Source: an uncultured delta proteobacterium (GTDB lineage Bacteria > Myxococcota_A > Polyangia > Polyangiales > Polyangiaceae). Taken from it: 63,787 nucleotides of DNA. The notes under the pieces are model-generated. The model ran no database searches and had not been told where the DNA came from. It was given only the letters and a program-made list of their open reading frames with translations. Shown here one piece after another: positions 24,137-33,815 of the stretch. Location: the NCBI GenBank assembly GCA_903892415.1, contig CAITIQ010000662.1, positions 1 through 63,787 on the forward strand, given 5' to 3'. Position numbers and translations under genes: made by a program. Position 1 is the stretch's first letter. Every line of letters starts with the position of its first letter.

Positions 24137-25633
24137 TCATTTTGGAGCGTTGGCCTTCCGCACCCAAAGGCTGTGGCCGTCCGACGTCGACAGTTGGACG
24201 TAGAGCGTTCCCGCGCTCTCGACGAAGTAGGGCATGGTTGCATCTTTCGGAAGCTCGACCGCCTGCGCTCGCATGGCCCCAGGCGCGAGCATCCAAAGGC
24301 GGGGATAGCCGAAAATGAAGAGCGTGCCGTCGGAAGCCTCCAATACGTTGGAGACATTTGACTCCGTACACTTGACACTCTCCTCGGCCGTGAACTGCAC
24401 ACAATCCATCTCAATCCGCTCCCACCCTTGTGCGCGGCGCCGGAAGCTGACACTTCCGTCCAAGGCGTAGAGCGTGCGATCTCGGGTCAGGAAGTTGGTT
24501 AGCGATGCCGGGGCCTCGGGCGGTGTTACGTCGGACCAACGCGGCTCTTGGCCGTCTGCGGTGGGGTCCACTGCAAAGCGAGCCATATAGGCACGCGCCC
24601 GGAGCTGAGGCGTTGATACCTGGGTAGAGATGAACGTGCCTTCATCGTTGTCCGTCACTTGGACGAAGGTGAACTCCGCTAATGGCCCTGCGTTGGGCAG
24701 GGTCACGACGTGGCTTCCACCACCCTTCCAATGCTCAACCGCCAGCGTCCCAACATTGAAGCGTGCACTCACGGTTTGGAAAGGGGGCGCCAATCCATCC
24801 ACCTTGCCAATGTCCAACGGGTCAGAGCCTTGATTGCACACTAAGCCGAAGCCGAGCAGGCTGCCGTCCGGCAGATAGTGCAGAACCGGGTGCCCCAGGA
24901 GTTGATACTTGCAGCCATTGCGACCGGCCGTGGGCCGCGGCAATGGCTCACCCTGTAGCACCTTACCGAGCGCTCGAAAGCGAAAGCCGGATTGAGCTGT
25001 AGCGTCGTCAGGGTCAACGGCCTCCTCAAGAAACAAATTGCCTTTGGGGGTCCGTATCGGCGGGGAGATCACACCCGAGGTAATCCAATCTTCCTGTTTG
25101 GCCTCGCTGCCGACCAGCTTTCTTCCCTCCGGTCGAAACTTGCCAGGGGTGCCCTTGACGCGAGCGCTGTAGATGGTGCTCGGCATGTAAACGTCGAAGG
25201 AAAGCGACTGTAAATTGCCAGAGACTCCGGAGACCCAGAAGGGGTGGGGATAGTTCGGGTCGGGAGAGGTCAGCCCATTGAAGAAGCCAGGCAATGAGAC
25301 GACCTCACGGCCTTTGACTAGAAAAGCGTCTTGGGCGGGAGAGGTTAGCACCAGCAGCCCTTCTGCCACTGGGTGAGGAAGCAGATGCACCGTTTCGCTG
25401 TTTTGGTCTGAGCGCTGTGCCGGCACCAGCTCGTCGAAGGGGAAGGGCACGGCACTTGGTTGTGTTGGCGCAGCCTTCGTAACGGGCTTGGCCGAGGTCA
25501 AATCTGAGGTCGCGCTTGGTTGGGATCGCGGCAGTGGCCTCGGCTCGTGTGCCTCGCGGCTGCAGGCTTGCTGGAGCAACCCTCCAATGAGCAAAATCAG
25601 GAGGGCGCTACTGTGGCGTTGGGGCATTCTCAT
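24137..25633 (-). CDS. Large lipoprotein of unknown function
   Basis: From ATG 25633 (or 25627) the leader MRMPQRHSSALLILLIGGLL runs into the lipobox LQQAC. The mature part of about 470 residues begins with a Pro/Ser/Thr-rich linker and then shows many short beta-like stretches with repeated aromatic and Gly turns, such as GTLFIFGYPRLWMLAPG and GTLYVQLSTSDGHSLWVRK. This suggests a beta-propeller, but I cannot assign a family. The upstream 32 codons of the longest frame contain scattered Cys and do not look coding. Confidence 0.7.
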   Translation of the reverse strand: MRMPQRHSSALLILLIGGLLQQACSREAHEPRPLPRSQPSATSDLTSAKPVTKAAPTQPSAVPFPFDELVPAQRSDQNSETVHLLPHPVAEGLLVLTSPAQDAFLVKGREVVSLPGFFNGLTSPDPNYPHPFWVSGVSGNLQSLSFDVYMPSTIYSARVKGTPGKFRPEGRKLVGSEAKQEDWITSGVISPPIRTPKGNLFLEEAVDPDDATAQSGFRFRALGKVLQGEPLPRPTAGRNGCKYQLLGHPVLHYLPDGSLLGFGLVCNQGSDPLDIGKVDGLAPPFQTVSARFNVGTLAVEHWKGGGSHVVTLPNAGPLAEFTFVQVTDNDEGTFISTQVSTPQLRARAYMARFAVDPTADGQEPRWSDVTPPEAPASLTNFLTRDRTLYALDGSVSFRRRAQGWERIEMDCVQFTAEESVKCTESNVSNVLEASDGTLFIFGYPRLWMLAPGAMRAQAVELPKDATMPYFVESAGTLYVQLSTSDGHSLWVRKANAPK

Positions 25634-25803
25634 AGTTGTTCGGCAAGCCCCATGCTCGCATATCAGACAGCAGGTGATTAGCGAAGGGTGAACGTCGCAC
25701 GCACGAAAGCCAGCCTGTCCGCCATCCACGCTCGCAGTTCAGCGTAGCCGAATCCAAGTTCTTTCATTGACCGCAGCCTAAGTTTTCGCGACAACTTCGC
25801 GCT

Positions 25804-27906
25804 ATGACGACTGCCGTAGCAGGGACCCCAGAGCAAGGCCGAGTCTTCGGCCATCCCGCCGGGCTATTCACGCTGTTCTTCGCCGAGATGTGGGAACGCT
25901 TTTCCTACTACGGCATGCGAGCGCTGCTCATCTTTTACATGACAAAGGGCTTCCTCCGTTACACCGACGGTGAGGCGTATGCCGTCTACGGGGCCTACAC
26001 CTCCCTCGTGTATATGACGCCCTACTTCGGTGGCATCATCGCAGACCGGTTGCTTGGCCGCCGGGTTGCCGTGATCCTCGGTGGCGTGCTCATGGGCATG
26101 GGCCACCTTTTGATGGGTCGAGAGACAAAGTGGTCCTTCTTTATCGCGCTGGCGCTGTTGATCTGCGGCAACGGCTTCTTCAAGCCAAACATCTCTACCA
26201 TCGTCGGTGGGCTCTACGGTCCCGACGAGGGCGCCAAGAAAGACGGCGGCTTCACCATCTTTTACATGGGAATCAATCTCGGCGCGGCGATGTCGCCGAT
26301 CCTTTGTGGCTACGTCGGTGAAACCTATGGTTGGCACTACGGCTTCGGCATTGCGACTGTTGGTATGTTGATTGGCCTGGCCGTGTTTGCCGCGCCAACC
26401 AAGATTGCACAAGCGCTGGTATTGCTAGGCGCTGTGGCCGCAACCGGCGCAATGATGGTGTTTCAAGACACGCTGATTCAGCTGCTGGTCGGCATCTTCG
26501 TCAGCGTTTGTCTGTTGGTGGCCGCGGGCGTGGGCGCGGTCGCGCTTCAGCGGGGTGGCGTACCTGCGAGTGCAGGAGGTCGTCCCGACTCCGTGAAGAC
26601 GTCTCCGCTGATGGGCCTGCTTTACTGCATTATCGGAACGGCCGCTGCCGTGGTGCTGTTCAGCTTTGCTGTGCAGCACAAGAACGAGACCTCGTATGGA
26701 CTCATCGCGGTGGGGCTGGTGGCGCTCGGCTACATCATCTTCGAGGCGGTGCGCAGCACCAAGGTCGAGGCTCAGCGCTTGATCGTCGTGCTGGTGCTGA
26801 TGTTCTTCAGCATGCTGTTCTGGGCATTCTTTGAGCAAGCTGGAAGCAGCATCTCGAACTTTACCGATCGCAACGTGGACCGAGTCAGTGCGGAGAGCCG
26901 CGTCACGGCGGCAGAGGTTGGTAAGACCATCCGTTTCCGCGTGCCAGCAAGCTTGCCGGACAAGTTCAAGTCAGAAGCCGAGATCGCGAAGTTGCCGATG
27001 TTGGGGCAAGGCCAGCTTGGCTACGCCAACAGCAACGAGGAAGCCAACGCCCTGATTGAGATGACGGTGGTTCAGGATCTGCGCGCCGCCGGTGAAAAGA
27101 AGATGGCGGAGGCCTCCGCGGCCGAGAAGGCCGAGATGGGCACCAAACTCGAGAAGTCGATCGAGGAGACCAAAGAGCAACTGGCCAAACAGCCGCTCTT
27201 CACCATGACAGAGCTGTCTGCCTTGCGCGCTGTGGCCGCCAATGGGGACAACGCAACCTTGGCCAACATGACCGTTGCTTGGACTGTGACTGAGGCCAAT
27301 CTGGGCATGCCACTCTCCGATAGTGAGCTACCCGCGTCGGTGTTCCAGTCCGCTAATGCCGTATTCATCGTCATCTTCGGTCTTGTGTTTACTGCGATGT
27401 GGACGTGGCTAGCCTCGCGCAAGCTCGAGCCGTCAACCACAGTGAAGTTTGCGCTGGGCTTGCTTCAGCTCGGGCTCGGCTTCGTGGCGTTGTGGTGGGC
27501 TGCTGGGCACGCGGATGCCCGTGGGATGACGGGCGTGACGTGGCTCTTGTTGGCGTACTTGCTACACACGACCGGCGAACTTTGTATCTCTCCGGTAGGC
27601 CTGTCGATGGTGACGAAGCTTTCGCCCGCCAGAATCGTATCGACTGTGATGGGAGCCTGGTTCCTCGCTACGGCCTTCTCCAACGACCTTGCAGGTCGTA
27701 TCGCCGCGCTCACCGGCGTGTCTGGCGAGGAGGGGGAACAGGCGATTATTCCTCCCCCTGGAGAAACGGTGGGGCTGTACGGCTCAGTGTTTGGTCAAAT
27801 CGCTGTGATCGCCTGCATATCGGCCGCCGTTTGCTTGGTGCTCTCGCCGCTTCTGACGAAGTGGATGCACCAAGATGAAAACGCGCCCAAGGATCGCGGT
27901 CACTGA
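25804..27906 (+). CDS. POT/PTR-family proton-coupled peptide transporter
   Basis: A 700-residue transporter of the DtpT type for di- and tripeptides. It has the ExxER-type motif in FFAEMWERFSYYGMR, which couples protons, and the PTR2 signature GGFTIFYMGINLGAAMSP. Standard bacterial POTs have 14 helices and about 450-520 residues. The extra length here is a hydrophilic insertion from about 355 to 510, with a Glu/Lys/Ala-rich coiled-coil-like stretch (KKMAEASAAEKAEMGTKLEK), probably on the outside between the last helices. The gene is separated by 170 bases from the divergent lipoprotein gene, so the promoter lies there. Confidence 0.93.
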   Translation: MTTAVAGTPEQGRVFGHPAGLFTLFFAEMWERFSYYGMRALLIFYMTKGFLRYTDGEAYAVYGAYTSLVYMTPYFGGIIADRLLGRRVAVILGGVLMGMGHLLMGRETKWSFFIALALLICGNGFFKPNISTIVGGLYGPDEGAKKDGGFTIFYMGINLGAAMSPILCGYVGETYGWHYGFGIATVGMLIGLAVFAAPTKIAQALVLLGAVAATGAMMVFQDTLIQLLVGIFVSVCLLVAAGVGAVALQRGGVPASAGGRPDSVKTSPLMGLLYCIIGTAAAVVLFSFAVQHKNETSYGLIAVGLVALGYIIFEAVRSTKVEAQRLIVVLVLMFFSMLFWAFFEQAGSSISNFTDRNVDRVSAESRVTAAEVGKTIRFRVPASLPDKFKSEAEIAKLPMLGQGQLGYANSNEEANALIEMTVVQDLRAAGEKKMAEASAAEKAEMGTKLEKSIEETKEQLAKQPLFTMTELSALRAVAANGDNATLANMTVAWTVTEANLGMPLSDSELPASVFQSANAVFIVIFGLVFTAMWTWLASRKLEPSTTVKFALGLLQLGLGFVALWWAAGHADARGMTGVTWLLLAYLLHTTGELCISPVGLSMVTKLSPARIVSTVMGAWFLATAFSNDLAGRIAALTGVSGEEGEQAIIPPPGETVGLYGSVFGQIAVIACISAAVCLVLSPLLTKWMHQDENAPKDRGH

Positions 27907-27959
27907 GTTTCTGATCGCCTCGAGTGCGTGAAAGAGCGCATGCAGGCTAAGCTGCCTGT

Positions 27960-29177
27960 ATGCGCTCTTTGACTTTGTCGGCCTTGGCGGTGGCATTCTT
28001 TGGTCTTTTGGGTGGTTGCGACGGTTGTTCGGAGCAGGCAGTGGGGCCTTGTGCGGCCTACGGAGAAGCCTGTGGCCAGTCGTGCAGCGCCGATTCAGAG
28101 TGTCCTGCGGGGCTCTACTGCGGCGACAACGGCTGCACCGCAGACTGTCTGCCGGACGGCAATGATTGCCCTGGCGGTGGCGTGTGCGACTCCAAGGGCC
28201 GCTGCGGCGATGCACAAGATGGCGGTGGCGGTGCTGGCGGTAGCTCGGGTCAGTTCATGCCAACGGGCGGCGGAGGCAGCGGTGGAGACGGAGCGGGAGG
28301 TGGCTGCGCCGACATCACCTTGACGCTCGCTCCGACCATTCCAACGGTCTTCCTGCTGATCGATCAATCCGGCAGCATGACCGAGAGCTTCGGCGGCGGA
28401 ACGCGATGGGACGTCCTCTACTCCACGCTGATGGATCCTGCGACCGGCATCGTGCCGGCGCTCGAGGGCCAAGTGCGCTTCGGTCTAGCGCTTTACACGG
28501 GGCAAGAAGGCGCCACCTGTCCGAGCACAACCCAAGTTTCGATCGCCCTCAATAACTATGCTGCAATCGATGCCGTCTACGGCGCTGCAGGCCCGCTAGG
28601 AGACACGCCGACCGGGGATTCGATCGACGCGATTGTTCCGGTACTGACGGCAGTCATGGAGGAAGGCCCCAAGGTGATTGTGTTGGCCACCGACGGCGAG
28701 CCCGACACCTGTGAACAACCGAACCCGCAGAACGGTCAGGCTGAAGCGATTGCCGCTGCACAAGCTGCGTTCGGCCTGGCCATTACGACCTACATCATTG
28801 CGGTAGGCAATGACGTTAGCATTCAGCATCAGCAGGATATGGCCAACGCAGGTACCGGCAAACCGATCGACGGTAGTCAAGGCAACTCGCCCTATTACCC
28901 GGCCGGTAACCAACAGGCGCTGGTAGATGCCTTCAACGAGATCATCAATGGCGTTCGCTCCTGCGTGTTGACCCTCAACGGTGCAGTGGACCCAGCCAAA
29001 GCCGGGGAAGGGAAGGTCTTCGTGGATGGCTCGCTCGTGCCCTTCAACGACCCGAATGGCTGGAAGCTCAACTCCCCAACCGAGATTGAATTGGTGGGTA
29101 TCGCGTGCGAGACGATTCAGACAGGCGAGCACACGGTCACCGCTACGTTCCCGTGTGGCGCAGTGATCCCCGAATAA
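27960..29177 (+). CDS. VWA-domain lipoprotein with Cys-rich and Gly-rich linker
   Basis: A 405-residue lipoprotein (leader MRSLTLSALAVAFFGLLGGC). The first 90 residues are Cys-rich (CAAYGEACGQSCSADSEC and onward), typical of Myxococcota surface proteins. A GGGGAGG linker comes next, then a von Willebrand A domain with an intact MIDAS: FLLIDQSGSM (D-x-S-x-S), the Thr in GDTPTGDS, and the Asp in VLATDGEPDTC. The last 80 residues form a small module with DPAKAGEGKVFVDGSLVPF. VWA domains bind proteins through a metal ion; the partner is unknown. Confidence 0.88.
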   Translation: MRSLTLSALAVAFFGLLGGCDGCSEQAVGPCAAYGEACGQSCSADSECPAGLYCGDNGCTADCLPDGNDCPGGGVCDSKGRCGDAQDGGGGAGGSSGQFMPTGGGGSGGDGAGGGCADITLTLAPTIPTVFLLIDQSGSMTESFGGGTRWDVLYSTLMDPATGIVPALEGQVRFGLALYTGQEGATCPSTTQVSIALNNYAAIDAVYGAAGPLGDTPTGDSIDAIVPVLTAVMEEGPKVIVLATDGEPDTCEQPNPQNGQAEAIAAAQAAFGLAITTYIIAVGNDVSIQHQQDMANAGTGKPIDGSQGNSPYYPAGNQQALVDAFNEIINGVRSCVLTLNGAVDPAKAGEGKVFVDGSLVPFNDPNGWKLNSPTEIELVGIACETIQTGEHTVTATFPCGAVIPE

Positions 29178-29220
29178 GCCTTCGCGACGTTTAGCTGCGA
29201 GTCGCTCCCGACAAAACCGA

Positions 29221-29253
29221 AAGGACTCGCTCCACCGTGGTGGGCGAGTCCTT
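29221..29253. terminator. Bidirectional terminator between the VWA gene and sucA
   Basis: AAGGACTCGC pairs with GCGAGTCCTT, and inside it CCACC pairs with GGTGG around GT, with a single bulged T. On the minus strand it is followed by TTTCGGTTTTGT, so it fits sucA termination best. On the plus strand the downstream run is weaker. Confidence 0.75.
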
Positions 29254-29279
29254 GGTCCTTCGTCCGTTGAGCGACTCTT

Positions 29280-29339
29280 CAGGCGAGCGCTTGGCCGCAT
29301 CAGGCGAGCGCTTGGCCGCCCTCAGGCGAGCGCTTGGCC
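29280..29339. repeat. Three tandem copies of the sucA 3' end
   Basis: CAGGCGAGCGCTTGGCC occurs at 29280, 29301 and 29323 with spacing of 21 and 22 bases. Read on the minus strand, each copy is GGCCAAGCGCTCGCCTGA, the last codons of sucA plus its stop. The functional stop is in the copy at 29322. Confidence 0.85.
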
Positions 29340-32234
29340 AATCAGCGTGCTTTGCTCGAGCAAGTGCGCCGCGCGGGAGCCAGTTGCTGGGCTGGCGCTA
29401 GCTGCGCGCGCTACACACGAGAGCGGCATCCGGCCGTCGATGAGGTCGGGCAGCCGAGCATTGATGAAGTACCAACCACCGTAGTTCTTCGGCTCCTCTT
29501 GCACCCAGACCAACGGTGTCCCAGCCGGGAACTTCGCCAATGCGTCTTTGAGCTCCGCTCCGAGTGGGTAGAGTTGTTCGAGTCGGAGAATGGCAACGTC
29601 TTTGATTCCTCGAGCCTCTCGCTCCAGCGCGAGATCGTAGTAGACCTTGCCGCTGCACAAGAGGACCTTGCGCACGGTGGAGGCCGGCTCGAGAACGTCC
29701 CCAATCACAGGCTGGAACTCCCCGTCGCACAGGTCTGCGACCGTGGACACCGGGCGGTGCATGCCGGCGGAAGTTGCCGCAACCCGGAGCAGGCTCTTGG
29801 GTGTCATGATCACCAACGGCTTGCGCCACGGCCTCACCACCTGGCGACGCAGAGCGTGGAAGAGCTGGGCCGGCGTGGTGAGGTTACAGACCTGAACGTT
29901 GTCTTCAGCGCTGTTCTGAAGGAAGCGCTCCATTCGAGCGCTGGAGTGCTCAGGCCCTTGGCCCTCGTAGCCGTGGGGCAGGAGCAGCGTGAGGCCGCTC
30001 AACCGATGCCACTTGTCTTCACAGGAGGTGAGGAACTGGTCGACGATAACCTGTGCACCATTCAGGAAGTCACCGAACTGAGCCTCCCAGATGACGAGTG
30101 CGTCGGGGTAGTCGAGGCTGTAGCCGAATTCAAAGCCGAGGACGCCAGCTTCTGAGAGTGGGCTATTCCAGGCATCGAAGCGAGCGTGCTGGCGACAAAC
30201 GGCGGCAAAGGGCGAGTAGACCGCGCCGGTGTCCACATCATGAAGTACCGCATGGCGATGGCTGAACGTGCCGCGTTGAACGTCCTGTCCGCTGAGCCGC
30301 ACAGAGTACCCTTCGTGAAGCAGCGAAGCGTACGCGAGCGCTTCCGCCGCTCCCCAGTCGAACGTGTCCCCTTTGCTTAGCTTCTCGTGCCGCTGCTTTA
30401 GCGTTGGGAGCACCTTCGGGTGAACCTTGAACCCTTCGGGGAAGGTCACCAGGGACGTTGATAGCGCCTCTAAGGTGGCACGCTCGACCTTGGTCGGAAC
30501 GTTGGGCGTCTCCGTCGACGGGCCACCCTTGTAGGGCGTCCAAACGCCACCGAGCGTGTACTTGCCGATCACCCAGCCCTGCTCTTTGACGGCACGGAAC
30601 GCCTCCTCGAGGCGGGCCCGTTGCGCTTGGGCGATCGAGGTGGCGAGCTCCTCGGTGATGTGGCCGAGGCCCCGCAGATGGTCGATGTACATGCGCCGCA
30701 CTGTGGGCTTTTGGTCGATTAGCCGGTACATCGCCGGTTGGGTGTAGCGGGGCTCATCACCCTCGTTGTGCCCGTATTTTCGGTAGCAATAGACGTCGAT
30801 CACCACGTCCTGCTTGAACTTCTGGCGGTAGTCCATCGCCAGCATCGCCACCTGCGCCACGGCCTCCGGGTCCTCGCCGTTGACGTGGAACACCGGGACC
30901 TTGAGCATTCGCGTGATGTCGCTCGCGTAGCGAGTGGAGCGCGAATCCTCAGGGTCGGTGGTGAAGCCCACCTGGTTGTTCACGATCAAATGAATGGTTC
31001 CGCCCGTCTTGTAACCAGTCAGGCCGGAGAGGTTGAGCGTCTCAGGAACGATGCCTTGTCCGATGAAGGCGGCATCCCCGTGGATGAGCAGCGGCATCAC
31101 GCGGTTCATTGCGTCTTCACCGAGCTTGACCAACGTGCCGGTCGCGCTCTGTCGGCGCTCTTGCTTGGCGCGCACGCGGCCCTCGACGACCGGATTGACG
31201 AACTCGAGATGGCTCGGGTTGAACGTGAGCGTGAGGTGGATGTTCTTGCCGCCTTCGGTCACGCGGTCGGTCGAGTAGCCCAGGTGGTATTTGACGTCTC
31301 CCCGACCAAGGTTGCCTTCAGCATCACGGTCCTCAAAGGCCGCGAAGATCTCTTGCAGGCTCTTGTCCATGATGTTGACCAGCACGTTGAGACGGCCGCG
31401 GTGAGCCATGCCGAGCACGATCTCCTCCACGCCATTCTCCGCTGCCCGCTCGATCAGGAGGTCAACCAGGGCCATGGTGCTCTCGCCGCCTTCGAGCGAG
31501 AAGCGCTTGGTTCCAGCGCCGTACGACCCATGAATGAACTGCTCGAAGACCTCTGCTTCCGTGAGCTTCGACAGGATGCGCAGTTGTTGTGCTTTGGTGA
31601 GCTCGAGTCGGTTCTTGGTCGACTCCATTTGCTCGCGTAGCCAGCGACGCGCTTCGGGGTCTTCGATGTGAGTGAACTCTACGCCGATCGATCGGCAATA
31701 GGTTTCCCGCAGCTTTTCGAGCAGCTCTTTGAGCTGCATGGTCGCGGGGCCAGGGAAATCAACCGTGGGTACCGAACGCGAGAGCGCGTCTTCACTCAGG
31801 CCAAAGTTGGACAGCTCAAGCTCGGGGTGGCCCGCTGGTGGTGGTGAAAGTGGATTCACGTTCGCGTAGAGGTGCCCTCGGACGCGGAAAGCGTTGAGCA
31901 GCTGGTAGACGCGAGCGTGCAACGCAGCGTCAGAGCTGGCAGCCTCGAGCGCGCCGCGCACGGGCGCGACAGACGCCTCGGGCGTCACCGAGATTTTGGG
32001 CGCTACCGCCGCCATCTCGAACGTTCGGTCCAGCGCTGCAACGAGCTCCGTGTGGCCGTTCTTGCCGTTCGCTGTAGCAAGAGCTTGCACTGCGTGACCG
32101 TTGCGCCGCACGCGACCGACTCGCTCGTCGAAGAAGGCCCGCCACGAGGCGTCGACCGACTCCGGGTTGTCGAGATATTGGCCGTAGAGCTCTTCAACGA
32201 GCCCGGAGTTAATTCCGAAATTCAGGTCAGCCAT
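29322..32234 (-). CDS. sucA: 2-oxoglutarate dehydrogenase E1 component
   Basis: The thiamine-diphosphate E1 subunit of the TCA-cycle 2-oxoglutarate dehydrogenase complex, 970 residues. It opens with the E2-binding N-terminus (SGLVEELYGQYLDNPESVDA). Typical blocks follow: YCRSIGVEFTHIEDPEARRW, RFSLEGGESTMALVD, MAHRGRLNVLVNI, HGDAAFIGQGIVPETLNL, GHNEGDEPRYTQP, and in the C-terminal half GTFSHRHAVLHD and WEAQFGDFLNGAQVIVDQF. The gene is alone: no sucB or lpd partner is next to it. The last residues, LIGQALA, are encoded in a short tandem repeat that continues past the stop codon. Confidence 0.96.
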   Translation of the reverse strand: MADLNFGINSGLVEELYGQYLDNPESVDASWRAFFDERVGRVRRNGHAVQALATANGKNGHTELVAALDRTFEMAAVAPKISVTPEASVAPVRGALEAASSDAALHARVYQLLNAFRVRGHLYANVNPLSPPPAGHPELELSNFGLSEDALSRSVPTVDFPGPATMQLKELLEKLRETYCRSIGVEFTHIEDPEARRWLREQMESTKNRLELTKAQQLRILSKLTEAEVFEQFIHGSYGAGTKRFSLEGGESTMALVDLLIERAAENGVEEIVLGMAHRGRLNVLVNIMDKSLQEIFAAFEDRDAEGNLGRGDVKYHLGYSTDRVTEGGKNIHLTLTFNPSHLEFVNPVVEGRVRAKQERRQSATGTLVKLGEDAMNRVMPLLIHGDAAFIGQGIVPETLNLSGLTGYKTGGTIHLIVNNQVGFTTDPEDSRSTRYASDITRMLKVPVFHVNGEDPEAVAQVAMLAMDYRQKFKQDVVIDVYCYRKYGHNEGDEPRYTQPAMYRLIDQKPTVRRMYIDHLRGLGHITEELATSIAQAQRARLEEAFRAVKEQGWVIGKYTLGGVWTPYKGGPSTETPNVPTKVERATLEALSTSLVTFPEGFKVHPKVLPTLKQRHEKLSKGDTFDWGAAEALAYASLLHEGYSVRLSGQDVQRGTFSHRHAVLHDVDTGAVYSPFAAVCRQHARFDAWNSPLSEAGVLGFEFGYSLDYPDALVIWEAQFGDFLNGAQVIVDQFLTSCEDKWHRLSGLTLLLPHGYEGQGPEHSSARMERFLQNSAEDNVQVCNLTTPAQLFHALRRQVVRPWRKPLVIMTPKSLLRVAATSAGMHRPVSTVADLCDGEFQPVIGDVLEPASTVRKVLLCSGKVYYDLALEREARGIKDVAILRLEQLYPLGAELKDALAKFPAGTPLVWVQEEPKNYGGWYFINARLPDLIDGRMPLSCVARAASASPATGSRAAHLLEQSTLIGQALA

Positions 32235-32305
32235 GGGGTAGAGCCGATGCGAAAAGGGACCGGGGGCATAACGCGCCTACGGTCCGATCGAAAGGGTTGT
32301 GAAGG

Positions 32306-33073
32306 TCAAAAGGTGACTTGCAGGTTTGCGCCCTGGGCGGTGGGCACGAGTGTGACGCCCGTGGATTCATCGAGGATTTCAAGCTCGGCCACGTCATTGC
32401 GACGATAGACTGGCCGTTTGAGTACGAAGCCCCCAAGCATGAGGCCGAAGCCGGTAGCTTGCACGGCCGTAATGATGGTCATCCCCGCAAACGTCGCGCG
32501 GCCATCATCACTTTCGATCCCTTTGGCGATCGGGGACCAGATCACCGGGCCGATGAGAGGCACCATCAACAACAGCGCCTCCTCGTACTCGTTGTCCCCA
32601 CCGGCATAGAGCCCGCCTCCGACGAGCGCCGTAATGGCGTGGGAAACCGAGAAGATGATGGTGCCGGACAGCCAAAGCGGCTTCCGTGCTTCACGCGCGA
32701 TCCGGTAGCCAACAGGCGGCGCCTCCCTAGAATCAGCGACCGGAAAGGAGCGTGGAAACCGCCCCGGTTGCTCCAAGTAGCCAGGCGGCATCACGACCAC
32801 GTCCGGCGTTGGTGCTGTCTGCCAGCCCCCAGCCCAACCTTGCATGGGCGGCATTGGCATTGGCTGAGCTTGAAAGGGTGCCGGTTGCGTAAGCGGGGGT
32901 TGTCCGGGCGAAGGTGCTGCCGGTGGCAAGGGTGCGGGCGGCTGTTGCGCCGGTTCGGAAGGGGCAGGCCCGGCAGAAGCAGCAGGTGCTGGGGGAGGAG
33001 CCGGTGGTGGCACCTGCGAGAGCGCCGTTCCAGCAGGCAGCAACAGAGCGAGGGAGATCGCAAAAGTCTTCAT
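32306..33073 (-). CDS. Pro-rich exported protein with membrane helices
   Basis: From ATG 33073 the leader MKTFAISLALLLPAGTALS is a normal signal peptide. A Pro/Ala-rich spacer of about 100 residues follows (PPPAPPPAPAAS type, then QPMPMPPMQGW), and then a hydrophobic part (LSGTIIFSVSHAITALVGGG, VPLIGPVIWSP, GLMLGGFVL). It resembles its upstream neighbour at 33082 in layout, and the genes are 8 bases apart. They are probably an operon of duplicated genes. The family is not recognised. Confidence 0.7.
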   Translation of the reverse strand: MKTFAISLALLLPAGTALSQVPPPAPPPAPAASAGPAPSEPAQQPPAPLPPAAPSPGQPPLTQPAPFQAQPMPMPPMQGWAGGWQTAPTPDVVVMPPGYLEQPGRFPRSFPVADSREAPPVGYRIAREARKPLWLSGTIIFSVSHAITALVGGGLYAGGDNEYEEALLLMVPLIGPVIWSPIAKGIESDDGRATFAGMTIITAVQATGFGLMLGGFVLKRPVYRRNDVAELEILDESTGVTLVPTAQGANLQVTF

Positions 33074-33081
33074 CGGTTCGC

Positions 33082-33813
33082 TTAAAAATCGATCGCCATG
33101 GAGCCACCACCCAAACCAACGGAGGCACGAAGTCTCGGGGCGGTTGCTTCGTCCTCTAATGGTACGCCCGTCGGTAAGCGTCGCAGCCACGTATCACGCT
33201 CGAAGGCCGAAACTAACGCCATCGCCAGACCTGCTGCCTGTCCGAGCCCGTTCAACACGAGCAAGTAGCTGGCAGTGCCGTCCGTTTCTGCGGTGCCAAT
33301 GCTAATGAAGGGCCCAGCGACCGGGATGAACATGGGAGCTAGCTCGGTATCGCCACCGAACACGGCGACATACGCTGCGACAGAGCTGCCGAGGTAGAGC
33401 GTGCCCAGCGTTATGATTCCACCTACGAGGAAACGCTTGCTGGGTCCTTCCTCGGACTCGTAGCCGGGAGGGATCACCTCGCCTGGTCGCCACTCGAGTT
33501 TGCGTGGCCTTGGGTCACGCACGCCGCGACGGCGGGTCGGCCGGCTATCAAATTCCGGCTCAGCGCTCGGTGGCGGAGGAGGGGGCGCGGGGGCTTGCAC
33601 CTGCGCTTGCGCTTGCGTGCCTGGACCTTGCGTTGCTGGTTGGCCACCAGGCGGAAGCTGGGGCGGGGCTGGAGTCGACGCGGAACCCAGCGCTGGCGCG
33701 GTCGTCACACTGGGCGGCAGCGGGGGCGGTGGCGGCGCGGCAGGCTGTGCGCCTGCCGATACCGTCGCTGCAACCAGCGCGACACCCGTCGCAATTGCTA
33801 GATGCCAGCGCAT
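33082..33813 (-). CDS. Pro-rich exported protein with membrane helices, upstream paralogue
   Basis: From ATG 33813 the leader MRWHLAIATGVALVAATVSAG is a signal peptide. A Pro/Ala/Gln-rich spacer and a charged stretch (RPTRRRGVRDPRPRKLEW) come next, then helices (FLVGGIITLGTLYLGSSVAA, PMFIPVAGPFISIG, GLGQAAGLAMALVS). Shared features with the 32306 product are the P-rich spacer, a PPGY motif before the hydrophobic half, and the IPVAGPFI/VPLIGPVI loop. A small basic gene ends 2 bases upstream, so three genes may be co-transcribed. Confidence 0.7.
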   Translation of the reverse strand: MRWHLAIATGVALVAATVSAGAQPAAPPPPPLPPSVTTAPALGSASTPAPPQLPPGGQPATQGPGTQAQAQVQAPAPPPPPPSAEPEFDSRPTRRRGVRDPRPRKLEWRPGEVIPPGYESEEGPSKRFLVGGIITLGTLYLGSSVAAYVAVFGGDTELAPMFIPVAGPFISIGTAETDGTASYLLVLNGLGQAAGLAMALVSAFERDTWLRRLPTGVPLEDEATAPRLRASVGLGGGSMAIDF

Positions 33814-33815
33814 TT

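Noticed and set aside
29280..29339. Possible CRISPR array
   Set aside because: Three short repeats with 4-5 base gaps are tandem copies of the sucA end, without spacers or cas genes.
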